Part shown: positions 19,708 through 27,899 of the stretch, in pieces
Position numbering within the stretch: position 1 is the first letter of the stretch
Layout of the letters: each line of letters starts with the position of its first letter
NCBI RefSeq assembly: GCF_900102945.1
Contig: NZ_FNGI01000002.1
Span: forward strand, 186,001-250,000
Direction of reading: 5' to 3'
DNA from: Modicisalibacter muralis
GTDB taxonomy: Bacteria > Pseudomonadota > Gammaproteobacteria > Pseudomonadales > Halomonadaceae
Length of the DNA: 64,000 nt
Translations under genes and position numbers: made by a program
Notes under the pieces: generated by a model
What the model was told of the DNA's origin: nothing
Databases searched by the model: none
What the model saw: the letters and a program-made list of their open reading frames with translations, nothing else

Positions 19708-20688
19708 TCAAGTATTCAGCGGGTAATGGCAGGTATAGACATGCCCCTCGCCCGCATGGGAAACGCCGGGCGCCACTTGCCGGCAGTGCTCGCGCGCATA
19801 GGGGCAACGAGTATGGAACTCACAACCCTGGGGGCGATTCATCAGGCTCGGCACTTCGCCCTTGATCTCGATGCGCGCCAGTTGCGCGTCGGGGTCGGGC
19901 TGCGGGTTCGCCGAGAGCAAGGCTTCGGTATAGGGATGGCGCGGGCGATGGAATATTTCCTCGGTCGGCCCCTGCTCGACGAATCGCCCCAAATACATGA
20001 TCGCCATGCGGTCGGTGATATGGCGCACCACATTGAGATTGTGGGTGATCACCAGCATGGCGATGCCCAGCTCTTCCTGCAGGCGTGCCAGCAGATTCAG
20101 CACTTCGCCCTGCACCGAGACGTCCAGCCCGGCGGTCGGCTCATCGGCGATGATCACCTTGGGGCCCAGCGCTAGCGCCCGCGCCACACCCACCCGGCGC
20201 GCCTGCCCACCCGAGAGCTGGTGCGGAAAGCGCTGGGCGAAGTCCTCGCCGAGCCCGACCATTTCCAGAAGCCGCTTGGCTTCGGCACGCCTGTTTCGGT
20301 CCTTGATGCCGTGAATGCGCAACGGCTCGGTGATCAGCGAGCGCACCGTCAAACGCGGCGACAACGAGCCCACCGGGTCCTGGAACATCATCGTCATGTC
20401 GCGGCGATATGCCTTGTAGTCGCGCGATGAGAGGCCGATCAGTTCATCGCCGGCGAAGCGAACCGACCCGGCATGTGCCGGTGTCAGCCCCATGACGGTG
20501 CGCGCGATGGTCGATTTACCCGAGCCACTCTCGCCAACAAGGCCCAGCGTTTCGCCACGCCGCATGTGAAAGGAAACATCGCAGACCGCGTCGATGAACG
20601 GGTCTGGCGTGCGCGTTACCAGCGCCCGCAGCATGCCCAGGCTACGAAAGCGCACGCGCAGCGACTGAACATCCAGCAGCGCGCTCAT
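19708..20688 (-). CDS. oligopeptide/dipeptide ABC transporter ATPase (DppF/OppF type)
   Basis: Second ATPase subunit of a peptide or nickel-type importer, 326 residues. Walker A (GESGSGKST), Q-loop FQDPVGSLSPR, signature LSGGQARRVGVARAL and Walker B (VIIADEPTAGLD) are intact. The C-terminal oligopeptide-transporter extension carries the Cys cluster CEFHTRCPYAREHC. The ATG at 20688 overlaps the preceding ATPase stop by ATGA and gives the family start MSALLDVQSLRV. It is last in a five-gene operon ordered binding protein, two permeases, two ATPases. Confidence 0.94.
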   Translation of the reverse strand: MSALLDVQSLRVRFRSLGMLRALVTRTPDPFIDAVCDVSFHMRRGETLGLVGESGSGKSTIARTVMGLTPAHAGSVRFAGDELIGLSSRDYKAYRRDMTMMFQDPVGSLSPRLTVRSLITEPLRIHGIKDRNRRAEAKRLLEMVGLGEDFAQRFPHQLSGGQARRVGVARALALGPKVIIADEPTAGLDVSVQGEVLNLLARLQEELGIAMLVITHNLNVVRHITDRMAIMYLGRFVEQGPTEEIFHRPRHPYTEALLSANPQPDPDAQLARIEIKGEVPSLMNRPQGCEFHTRCPYAREHCRQVAPGVSHAGEGHVYTCHYPLNT

Positions 20689-21710
20689 GAGTGGTTCCCC
20701 CGAGTTTCGTCGAGCAGATGACAACTCGCCGTGTGGCCCTCGGCGACCGGATAATGCGGCGGGCGCTCACGCTGGCAACGCTCGAACGCATGCGGGCAGC
20801 GATCCTTGAAAATGCAACCTTGGGGCACCTCGACGAGATCCGGCAGGCTGCCGGGAATCGTCGGCAGATGCCGCGTTTTCTCGTGGATACGACCCGGATC
20901 GCACTCCAGCAACGCCTGGGTGTAAGGGTGCCCCGGGCGCTTGAAAATATCGCGAACGCTGCCGCGCTCGACCACCTCGCCGGCATACATCACCACCACG
21001 TCGTCGCACAGCTCGGCCACCGTACCCAGATGATGGGAGACGAACAGGATCGAGCAGCCCAGCTCGCCTTGCAGTGCCTTGAGCAGACCGACGATCTGAA
21101 CCTCCATGGTCGCGTCCAGCGCCGTGGTCGGTTCGTCCGCCAGCAATAGCGCCGGCTCCACCAGCAACGCCATGGCGATGCAGATGCGTTGGCGCATGCC
21201 ACCCGAGAACTGGTGCGGGAAGTCGCGCAGGCGACTCTCGGCATCGGCAATGCCCACCCGGGTCAGTGCCTCGGCCGCGCGGCGGCGCTTGTCGGCTTGA
21301 GAGATCTTGTCGCGATACTGAATGTCGATCATGTGCTGGCCGACCGACAGCACGCGGTTCAGCGAGGTCATCGGGTCCTGAAAGATCATCGAGACACGCC
21401 GGCCACGAATGTCGCGCATCTGCCGGGGCGTCAGCGTGAGCAGATCCCGGCCTTCGAGACGAACCTCACCGGCGGTGATCATCGCGTTCTCGGCCAGCAG
21501 ACGAATGATCGCGAAGGCCAGTGTCGATTTGCCGCAGCCGCTCTCGCCGACCACCCCCACGATGCGCCCCCTGGGCACGCTGACCGACACATCGCGAAGC
21601 GCACGGACACGCCCGCGCGAACTGCCGAAATCCAGCGACAGACCGCGCACCTCGAGCAGCACGGCTCCGGCGGGGGCTTCAATGGGCTGTGTCGCCGAGG
21701 CTTGCGTCAT
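20685..21710 (-). CDS. oligopeptide/dipeptide ABC transporter ATPase (DppD/OppD type)
   Basis: First ATPase subunit, 341 residues, pairing with the DppF-type protein to energise uptake. Walker A (GESGCGKST), Q-loop FQDPMTSLNRV, signature FSGGMRQRICIAMAL, Walker B (LLLADEPTTALD) and the C-terminal CIFKDRCPHAFERC cluster are complete. It overlaps the upstream permease gene and the downstream ATPase gene by four bases each, so expression is tightly coupled. Confidence 0.94.
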   Translation of the reverse strand: MTQASATQPIEAPAGAVLLEVRGLSLDFGSSRGRVRALRDVSVSVPRGRIVGVVGESGCGKSTLAFAIIRLLAENAMITAGEVRLEGRDLLTLTPRQMRDIRGRRVSMIFQDPMTSLNRVLSVGQHMIDIQYRDKISQADKRRRAAEALTRVGIADAESRLRDFPHQFSGGMRQRICIAMALLVEPALLLADEPTTALDATMEVQIVGLLKALQGELGCSILFVSHHLGTVAELCDDVVVMYAGEVVERGSVRDIFKRPGHPYTQALLECDPGRIHEKTRHLPTIPGSLPDLVEVPQGCIFKDRCPHAFERCQRERPPHYPVAEGHTASCHLLDETRGNHS

Positions 21711-22612
21711 AGATCCCTCCTCAGCTTGGGATCGAAAATGTCGCGCAACGCTTCACCCAGGAAGGTGAAGCCCAGCGTGGTCAGGATGATCGGCACGCCA
21801 CCGGCGATGACCGGCCACGGCGAGTTGTGAATATAGTTGTAGCCGTCGTTGAGCAGCGTCCCCCAGGATGGCGTCGGCGGCCGTACGCCCATGCCAAGAA
21901 AGCTCAGGCCGGCCTCCAGGGCGATGATCAAGGGCACGTCCATGCTGGCGAGAATCAGCAGCGGACCGATCACGTTGGGCAGAATGTGCACGCCGAGGAT
22001 GCGCCCGGTGCCCGCCCCCATCGCCCGCTCGGCGAGGATGTACTCGTTGTTGCTGAGTGCCTGGGTCTGGGTGCGCACGACCCGCGCGTACACCGGAATC
22101 GTGGTGATCACGACGACCAGGATCACCGTGGCGAGGCTCGGTCCCAGCAGCGTGATCACCGCCAGCGCGAAGATGATCACCGGGAATGCGCGTATCGAAT
22201 CGAGCAGCAGAAGCAAGCCGTTATCGAGCCACTGCGGCCCGAAGCCGGCGATCAGCCCCAGTATCAACCCGGCCGACAACGCCGCCGCCAGCGAGGAGAG
22301 CGCGACCAGTAACGCCACCTGCCCGCCCATGATCACCCGGGAGAAGACATCCCGGCCGAGTTGGTCCGTGCCCATCAGGTGATCCCAGGATGGCGGCGCC
22401 AGACGCGGTCCGGCCATCACCTGGGTCGCATCGAACGGCACGATGAAATCCGCAAAGACGGCGCTTAGCACGATCAATACGACGAGCGCCAAACCGAACA
22501 GGCCCAACGGGTTTCGGCACAACTGCCGCCAATGCTGTGCGAATGCCCCGGCATCGCCGTGTGTCGCGTTCTTTGCCGGCGTATCGCCGTGGGTCGTGTC
22601 GGGTGGTGGCAT
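21707..22612 (-). CDS. peptide ABC transporter permease (DppC type)
   Basis: A 301-residue inner-membrane permease of the DppC/OppC group with about six helices. The N-terminus holds the OppC-specific segment (NPLGLFGLALVVLIVLSAVF). PPSWDHLMGTDQLGRDVFSR is the usual periplasmic motif, and EAGLSFLGMGVRPPTPSWG is the cytosolic loop that contacts the ATPases. The first codon lies one base after the DppB-type gene, whose 3' end supplies its ribosome site. Confidence 0.94.
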   Translation of the reverse strand: MPPPDTTHGDTPAKNATHGDAGAFAQHWRQLCRNPLGLFGLALVVLIVLSAVFADFIVPFDATQVMAGPRLAPPSWDHLMGTDQLGRDVFSRVIMGGQVALLVALSSLAAALSAGLILGLIAGFGPQWLDNGLLLLLDSIRAFPVIIFALAVITLLGPSLATVILVVVITTIPVYARVVRTQTQALSNNEYILAERAMGAGTGRILGVHILPNVIGPLLILASMDVPLIIALEAGLSFLGMGVRPPTPSWGTLLNDGYNYIHNSPWPVIAGGVPIILTTLGFTFLGEALRDIFDPKLRRDL

Positions 22613-22613
22613 G

Positions 22614-23555
22614 TCACAGCCCCTCCCTTACGCGAGGGTCCAGCGCCGCGTTGATCAAATCGGCGACGGTCGTGGAAATCACGAACAGGGCGGTGGTCAC
22701 CAGCACCGTGCCCATCACGATCGGGTAGTTGCGGGTATCCACGGCATGCACGATCAGCGCGCCGAGACCCGGCCGGGCGAAGACCACCTCGGCGAACACC
22801 GCGGCGGACAGCAGATGCGCCATGCCCACCCCGAGCACCGTTACCGTGGGCAGAATAGCCAGGGTCAGCGCATAGCGAAACACGATGCGCCGCTCCGGCA
22901 GCCCGAAGGCGCGGGCCATGCGGATATGCGTCTCGCCCAGCACCTCGAGCATCGAGGCACGCACGATGCGCGCGATGTAACCGACCCAGCCGACCCCCAC
23001 CGCAAATGCCGGCAGAATCAAGTGGCTGAGCGTGTCCCAGAAACCATCGCCACCGGCACCGATCGCCGGCAGCCAGCCGAGCCATACAGCGAAGATCAGC
23101 AGCGCATAGATCGCCATGACGAACGAGGGAATCGCAATCGCGCTCACCGAAATCACCCCGACGAACTTGTCTATCAGCGAGTTGCGCCGAATCGCCGAGT
23201 AACATCCCAACGGAATGCCGACCAGCGTCGCCCAAGTGATCGCACTCAGAATCAGCGTGATCGTATAGGGCATCTGGCCCAATACGATCTGACTGACCGG
23301 TCGCTGAGTGAACACATCGGTGCCCATGTCGCCGCGCGTCACATCGACGAAGAAGTTGACGATCTGCAGCGGCAAGGGGTCATCGAGTCCCATTTTCTCG
23401 TGAATCTGCGCGATTTGTTCCGGCGTGGCGCGCGGCCCGAGGATGACCGCCGCCGGATCGCCGGGAACGGCATGAATCATCACGAACAGCAGCGTAACGG
23501 CGAGCATCACGATCGCCACGGCAAGCAGCAGGCGTCTGGCAAGATAGAACCACAT
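22614..23555 (-). CDS. peptide ABC transporter permease (DppB type)
   Basis: A 313-residue DppB/OppB-group permease with about six helices. The early LFVMIHAVPGDPAAV and the ATPase-contact loop ARMARAFGLPERRIVFRYAL-like stretch (about residues 205-225) are family features, as is the late FARPGLGALIVHAVDTRNYP. It forms the translocation channel with the DppC-type partner. Confidence 0.94.
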   Translation of the reverse strand: MWFYLARRLLLAVAIVMLAVTLLFVMIHAVPGDPAAVILGPRATPEQIAQIHEKMGLDDPLPLQIVNFFVDVTRGDMGTDVFTQRPVSQIVLGQMPYTITLILSAITWATLVGIPLGCYSAIRRNSLIDKFVGVISVSAIAIPSFVMAIYALLIFAVWLGWLPAIGAGGDGFWDTLSHLILPAFAVGVGWVGYIARIVRASMLEVLGETHIRMARAFGLPERRIVFRYALTLAILPTVTVLGVGMAHLLSAAVFAEVVFARPGLGALIVHAVDTRNYPIVMGTVLVTTALFVISTTVADLINAALDPRVREGL

Positions 23556-23583
23556 GGGCGGAAACCTTGGACGGCAGCCCGCG

Positions 23584-25185
23584 CTACGCGGATGTCACGT
23601 CATAAAAGCGATACAGCGGCCGCCCATCCGGTCGGGTCGCCGGGGTCATGATCGACTCACGGTAAATGTAGGGCGCGCCCTCATGGGTCAGGAAGCGATA
23701 GGCCCCCGAGTTCTCCATGATGTCCTGCATTTCGTGATACATCTTCGCGCGCTTGCTTTCGTCCGTGATAGCCACTGCCTCGGCATTGAGCTTGTCGAAG
23801 CGCTTGCTGCAAAAACGCTCCCAGTTCCACTCGCCGACCTGGTCGCAGGTGAAGAAGGTCGTCGCGTAGTACGGGTCCGGGACCATCGAGAAGCGCTGAA
23901 TGATCAGTTGCATGTCCTTCCAGCGCTGGCCCTCGGATTCCATGCCGATGGTCCAGAACGAACCGGGATCCTGAACGTCGATTTCGAGAGTAATACCGAC
24001 CTGGCCGAGTTGCGCCTGAAGCATCTCGGCCATGGTCGTGAACTTGGATTCGTTGAGCACATCGATGTGCAGCGTGAGCCCTTCGGCACCAGCCTCGGCA
24101 AGATATTGCCGGGCCTTTTCCAGATCGCCCTCGGGCGGCACCAGCGCCTGATCGCGATGCCCAACCAGTCCCGGCGCAATCATGCCGGTAGCGACGTCGG
24201 CCTGGCCGAAATAGCCGACCTCAAGCAACTGGGGCACGTTGATGGCCCATTGCACCGCGCGGCGCACGTTGATGTCCTTGAGCTTGGGATGGTCGGTATT
24301 CATGCCGACATAGACGTAATAGAGCGACGGACGCTCTTCAAGCGCTGTATCCGGCAGCGGCTCGGCCTTGATCTGTTCCAATGAAGACAGGCTGACGTGG
24401 GTAAAATCGATGTCGCCCGCGCGGTAAGCGGTTTCCGCCGTTTTCGGATCGCCAATCGGCAGGATGTGTATCTCGTCGAACCCCGGCTTCGGCCCGTTCC
24501 ATTCCGGGTTGCGGGTCAGGATCACCACCTGGTTCGGCCGCCAATCCGACAACACATAAGGGCCCGAGAAGCACGGCGGCTTCATGCCGAAATCACCGCC
24601 GTTCTCGGTCACTTCGAGCACCGCCTTCTTCGAAACGATATGCCCGGCGCCGTATGGCAGCGTAATGTTCCATAGCGGAACGAAAGGACTCTTGAGCACG
24701 ATGACGCCGGTGTAGTCGTCCTCGACCTCGACGTGGTCAAGCGGCCCCCAATCACCCGCGATCGGCGAGTTATGCTCGATGATCCGCTCGAACGAGAACT
24801 TGGCGTCCTCCGCGGTCATCTCGCCGTAGCCATCGGTGAACATGATGCCCTTCTTGAGGCGAAAGCGAATGTGCGTTGGATCGACCTGCTCCACCGATTC
24901 GGCAGCCTGCAACTCCGTGCCCCACTGCGTACCAGGTTGATAATGCAGCAGTTTCGAGTAGATGCAGTTCATCACATCGACGTTATAGGCATTCTGGTAG
25001 AAACCGGGGTCGAGCTTGTTGATATCCGCATAGGAGCGGGCCCGCAACACCTTGCCCTGCGCCGCCCAGATCGCCTGGGACAATGGCAACCCATAAGCCA
25101 TGACACCAGCGGCGCTGGCCGCGCCGGCCTTGAGAAATTGGCGGCGGTCGAGCGATAACCCGGTCGTGGATTTCATATCCTTCAT
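23584..25185 (-). CDS. peptide ABC transporter substrate-binding protein, Tat-exported
   Basis: A 533-residue family 5 extracellular solute-binding protein and first gene of the importer operon. Residues 14-35 hold a twin-arginine signal (DRRQFLKAG, then an Ala-rich hydrophobic stretch), so it is exported folded. The mature part has the SBP_bac_5 layout, for example IRFRLKKGIMFTDGYGEMTAEDAKFSFER and VRRAVQWAINVPQLL. The start follows a GGGAGG site. The substrate could be a dipeptide, an opine or another small amphiphile, since family 5 proteins vary widely. Confidence 0.93.
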   Translation of the reverse strand: MKDMKSTTGLSLDRRQFLKAGAASAAGVMAYGLPLSQAIWAAQGKVLRARSYADINKLDPGFYQNAYNVDVMNCIYSKLLHYQPGTQWGTELQAAESVEQVDPTHIRFRLKKGIMFTDGYGEMTAEDAKFSFERIIEHNSPIAGDWGPLDHVEVEDDYTGVIVLKSPFVPLWNITLPYGAGHIVSKKAVLEVTENGGDFGMKPPCFSGPYVLSDWRPNQVVILTRNPEWNGPKPGFDEIHILPIGDPKTAETAYRAGDIDFTHVSLSSLEQIKAEPLPDTALEERPSLYYVYVGMNTDHPKLKDINVRRAVQWAINVPQLLEVGYFGQADVATGMIAPGLVGHRDQALVPPEGDLEKARQYLAEAGAEGLTLHIDVLNESKFTTMAEMLQAQLGQVGITLEIDVQDPGSFWTIGMESEGQRWKDMQLIIQRFSMVPDPYYATTFFTCDQVGEWNWERFCSKRFDKLNAEAVAITDESKRAKMYHEMQDIMENSGAYRFLTHEGAPYIYRESIMTPATRPDGRPLYRFYDVTSA

Positions 25186-25521
25186 GGTCTGCCTCCCTGT
25201 CTTATTGCTGTTCGTCGTTGACCATCAACACAGACCAGGGAAAGGGCCGCTCAATCCATTGTTTTTACTGACAAACAGGCCCTATATCTTCACTCGATAG
25301 CGAGCGGACGGGTCGACCCTGGCAAATTTCCATACAATTCACCTTTAGCAGCAAGGTCATGAAATGCGCAATTTTTGATTGGCTTATTTCGGGTGGGCGA
25401 AGGAACATCGTCGCGTCGGACAGGTGAACAAGGCAATTTGCATGGCAGCCACAATGAAGCCACAAAAGGAGGCATACTAGATGAAGACGCCGAAGCAATG
25501 GACAGGCAAGAGGAGGGGCAG
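25186..25521. other. 336-base intergenic region at the start of the accessory strip
   Basis: It holds the promoter and leader of the ABC importer operon on the minus strand and, towards 25511-25516, an AGGAGG ribosome site for mntA on the plus strand. GC falls from the right-hand half onward, marking the change from core chromosome to accessory DNA. No other gene was seen. Confidence 0.4.
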
Positions 25522-25812
25522 ATGGGTAAATCCGAAACACTGAAGCTACTTCACGACCACATGCCGACTCTGAAGAGCGAATTTGGGGTCAAGGAGCTTG
25601 CGTTGTTCGGCTCAATGGCCCGTGACCAGGCACGGGAGGAGAGCGACATCGACCTCCTGGTGGTCTTCGATGGCCCGGCAACCTCCGCCCGCTACTTCGG
25701 CGTTCAGTTCTACCTGGAGGACCTATTGGGACATTCCGTCGACCTGGTTACCGACAAGGCACTGCGCCCAGAACTCAGACCTTATATCGAGCGCGAGGCG
25801 CTGCAGGTCTGA
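25522..25812 (+). CDS. mntA: MntA-type nucleotidyltransferase antitoxin
   Basis: A 96-residue minimal nucleotidyltransferase. The GSx10DxD signature is exact (Gly30-Ser31 and Asp42-x-Asp44: GSMARDQAREESDIDLLV), with a further acidic position near the C-terminus. In type VII toxin-antitoxin pairs such proteins AMPylate the partner HEPN toxin on a Tyr and silence it. Start 25522 is chosen because AGGAGGGG lies just before it; earlier in-frame ATGs lack this. A HEPN-type gene follows at once, supporting the pair. Confidence 0.88.
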   Translation: MGKSETLKLLHDHMPTLKSEFGVKELALFGSMARDQAREESDIDLLVVFDGPATSARYFGVQFYLEDLLGHSVDLVTDKALRPELRPYIEREALQV

Positions 25813-25852
25813 AGCCACACCCCAGCGCGAGTGGCGCTTCTATGTAGACGAC

Positions 25853-26158
25853 ATGATCGGCTTTGCCGAGAAGGTGCTTACCTATACCGATGGTTTAGAA
25901 CAAGACGCCTTCATTAGCCATGACCTGGCCTACGATGCCACTCTGCGTAATCTCGAGCTGATCGGCGAGGCCGCAACCCGTATACCAAACTCGATCCAGA
26001 CCGAGCACCCATATATCCCTTGGCGGATGATCATCGCGACGCGTAATCGGCTGATACATGCCTATCTCGGTATCGACGACGACACAATCTGGAGCATCAT
26101 CAAGGAAAATATTCCTGAGTTAGTAGGTCAACTAAATGCCTTGAAAATCAAGTCATGA
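25853..26158 (+). CDS. hepT: HepT-type HEPN toxin, start unclear
   Basis: Predicted HEPN ribonuclease, partner of MntA. The Rx4HxY motif (RNRLIHAY, Arg64, His69, Tyr71 from the ATG used here) is intact; the Tyr is the known target of MntA AMPylation. Family-like sequence (REWRFYVDD) continues upstream of this ATG to about 25829, but no ATG, GTG or TTG is in frame there until deep inside mntA. The mntA stop (GTC TGA) is followed by the HEPN frame at +1. Either the internal ATG is used, giving a protein about ten residues short, or the original start was lost by a small mutation. Confidence 0.7.
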   Translation: MIGFAEKVLTYTDGLEQDAFISHDLAYDATLRNLELIGEAATRIPNSIQTEHPYIPWRMIIATRNRLIHAYLGIDDDTIWSIIKENIPELVGQLNALKIKS

Positions 26159-26264
26159 GGGCCGCCGAGGCATGCGCCCATGCCTGACTCCGGGTATGCT
26201 AGCCCGTAATAAAAGAGTACGAGGGCAGGGAGACCTATGCTCGCTGGTGGAACATAAGGAACTC

Positions 26265-26518
26265 ATGAGCAAGCACGAGGGGTTAGGCCGGGAAACGCTG
26301 ATCCGCTTGCTGAAACAGCGCGACCTAGGCGTCAGCTAGGGCTGGTGTGGGAGCGCGACATCGCGCTACTGGAAATCCTGGAAATCAAGGGCGTGCACTT
26401 ATGGGGCGCCGGCAAGGCCGTCGACGCGGGGGAGTCCAATTATAAATATCTAAGGAACCTCAGCGGATGTCTCGAAGAAGAGTCCACCTTTGAGGTTTCG
26501 CGAATGACTTGGCGTTAA
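26265..26518 (+). pseudogene. remnant of a type III restriction-modification methyltransferase gene (mod)
   Basis: A ribosome site (AAGGA) and ATG at 26265 open 24 codons (MSKHEGLGRETLIRLLKQRD and four more) to a TAG. In the +1 frame the text continues QLGLVWERD. Together these match the N-terminus of type III Mod proteins, which I recall beginning with LLRLLE-RDR followed by GLVWERDEIE. The remaining codons to the TAA at 26516 do not continue the methyltransferase, and no DPPY motif is present. I read it as a frameshifted 5' fragment fused to unrelated DNA. The assignment is from memory of the family. Confidence 0.5.
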
Positions 26519-26763
26519 GCTCGAGACCTGGCGCCGCCAGCCTGATGAAACGACGCGGTTTCAAACCGTGTTTGCTCGGCGCTAGCCAATTGCACGCTTC
26601 TCTCGGCTTCTATCGCTTGGATATGTTCCTCGAACCTCTTACGCCGTGAGGTGGTACGGGCATGCAAAGTCCATAAACAACAAGCGACAATTGCCAGGCC
26701 AACGACCGCAATCAGCATTTCCCCTGTGAACCACGTGTTTATTATTTCAAATAATTCAGTCAC
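26515..26763 (-). CDS. small single-pass membrane protein of unknown function
   Basis: About 82 residues: a short N-terminus, one hydrophobic helix (LIAVVGLAIVACCLWTL), then a basic, helical tail (TTSRRKRFEEHIQAIEAER) that could form a short coiled coil. I chose the GTG at 26763 because GGAGG sits seven bases upstream. Nothing in the sequence shows a function. The gene ends at the methyltransferase remnant and lies in accessory DNA. Confidence 0.45.
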   Translation of the reverse strand: MTELFEIINTWFTGEMLIAVVGLAIVACCLWTLHARTTSRRKRFEEHIQAIEAERSVQLASAEQTRFETASFHQAGGARSRA

Positions 26764-27058
26764 TTGCCCGACCTCCACACAACAAGCACTATTTATCCAA
26801 ATATTCTCATGCCATTAGCAGTCAAGACAGCCTACACCACTAATTCCGATGGCTGATCTTAATATTACCACAACCTTGGGATTGAGTACTTGTTTTGTGG
26901 TGTAAGTTCAGGCAATCACTAATGCTCACACCCCACTAGGGCAATGGGTATCCGAGAACCTGAGCAATGCCTGGTGGACACAAGAGCAAGTACAGGAATG
27001 CTTAGCGGGAAGCCGAAGGAAACCAGTTTAACTAACTGATTTTCAAGGGGTGGCCATC

Positions 27059-27310
27059 ATGATCGAGATTGAGCAAGGCAGCACCAACGTCTATGCGGAT
27101 ATTGGCTTTCCAGACGCCGACGAAATGTTCATCAAGGCACAGCTAGTCACTAAGATCGGTGACATCATCAAGCAACGCCGACTGACCCAAACACAGGCCA
27201 GTGTCATCATGGGTATCGCACAGTCCAGACTCTCCGACCTTTTGCGCGGGCGATTTCGTGACATCAGTGAAGGGGAGATACTTGAATACCTCGCTCATCT
27301 TGAGCGCTAG
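27059..27310 (+). CDS. XRE-family HTH protein, HigA-like antitoxin
   Basis: An 83-residue protein with a helix-turn-helix at about residues 45-65 (LTQTQASVIMGIAQSRLSDL) and the LLRGRF segment typical of short HigA/phage-type regulators that pair with RelE/HigB toxins. The start at 27059 suits the AAGGGG site at 27045-27050; a GTG three codons upstream abuts that site and is less likely. No toxin gene is recognisable on either side, so it is an orphan antitoxin or a lone regulator. It ends about 70 bases before the left att repeat of the integrated element. Confidence 0.72.
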   Translation: MIEIEQGSTNVYADIGFPDADEMFIKAQLVTKIGDIIKQRRLTQTQASVIMGIAQSRLSDLLRGRFRDISEGEILEYLAHLER

Positions 27311-27379
27311 TATCGCGCCATGGCCGGGTATCGGTCGTTTCGTTCGCTGGCGTCGTAGGTAGGCATTACTAGAAGCAGG

Positions 27380-27426
27380 ATGGTGGGCCCAGCAGGACTC
27401 GAACCTGCGACCAAGGGATTATGAGT
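27380..27426. repeat. left attachment repeat (distal att of the integrated element)
   Basis: A 47-base exact copy of 45107-45153. It corresponds to the 3' end of the CAU tRNA gene, from the CCA through the T arm, variable loop and part of the anticodon arm, and is not a functional tRNA because the 5' half is missing. With the intact tRNA at the other end and an integrase beside it, this marks the far boundary of a tRNA-targeted element of 17,727 bases. Confidence 0.9.
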
Positions 27427-27899
27427 TCGCTTTTAAATCAATAAGATACTGATATTCAAGGAAAAGCGACCGTAATCGAGCGAAAGGTACAGTTCTTTGG
27501 AATCAGTAGGTTAGCGAAAGTTGAGGATAGCATAGGAAGCTGGAGTGTGTACCGCTGGTGTACCGTGACGATGGTACACCACTATCATCGAGCTTATGAA
27601 CACCTACCGAGGAGAATGACACTCTCCCGTCATCACAGTTACCTACGAACCTCCTATATTAATTGGCTGGCATTTCAAAAGCTTTATTAAAACTTAATTA
27701 AACATAAAAACCTCCCTAGCGTTTCTCTTACGTAATTTCAACATTTATTTAGAGGGCTTACCCTAAGCATTGAAAAGAAAATCTTTTTGAATCAGTCAAA
27801 ATTTAAATATAGAAGTTGGCGCAGCTCCTCAAGTATGAACTACGCACAACAACGCGCTATATTAGAGGACTCCATATCTCCACCGCCCTCTCCTCCAGC
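27427..27899. other. AT-rich element end without a gene
   Basis: 473 bases inside the left att site with no convincing reading frame. It holds several GTACC/GGTAC motifs: GGTACAGTTC at 27486-27495 and an inverted pair GGTGTACC/GGTACACC at 27557-27580. These resemble the CTGTACC pair beside the integrase end (45041-45060), so they may be recombinase arm sites. The remainder is low-GC sequence. Confidence 0.45.

Noticed and set aside
27380-27426. A possible second tRNA gene
   Set aside because: Only the 3' part is present; the acceptor 5' strand and D arm are missing. It is an att repeat.
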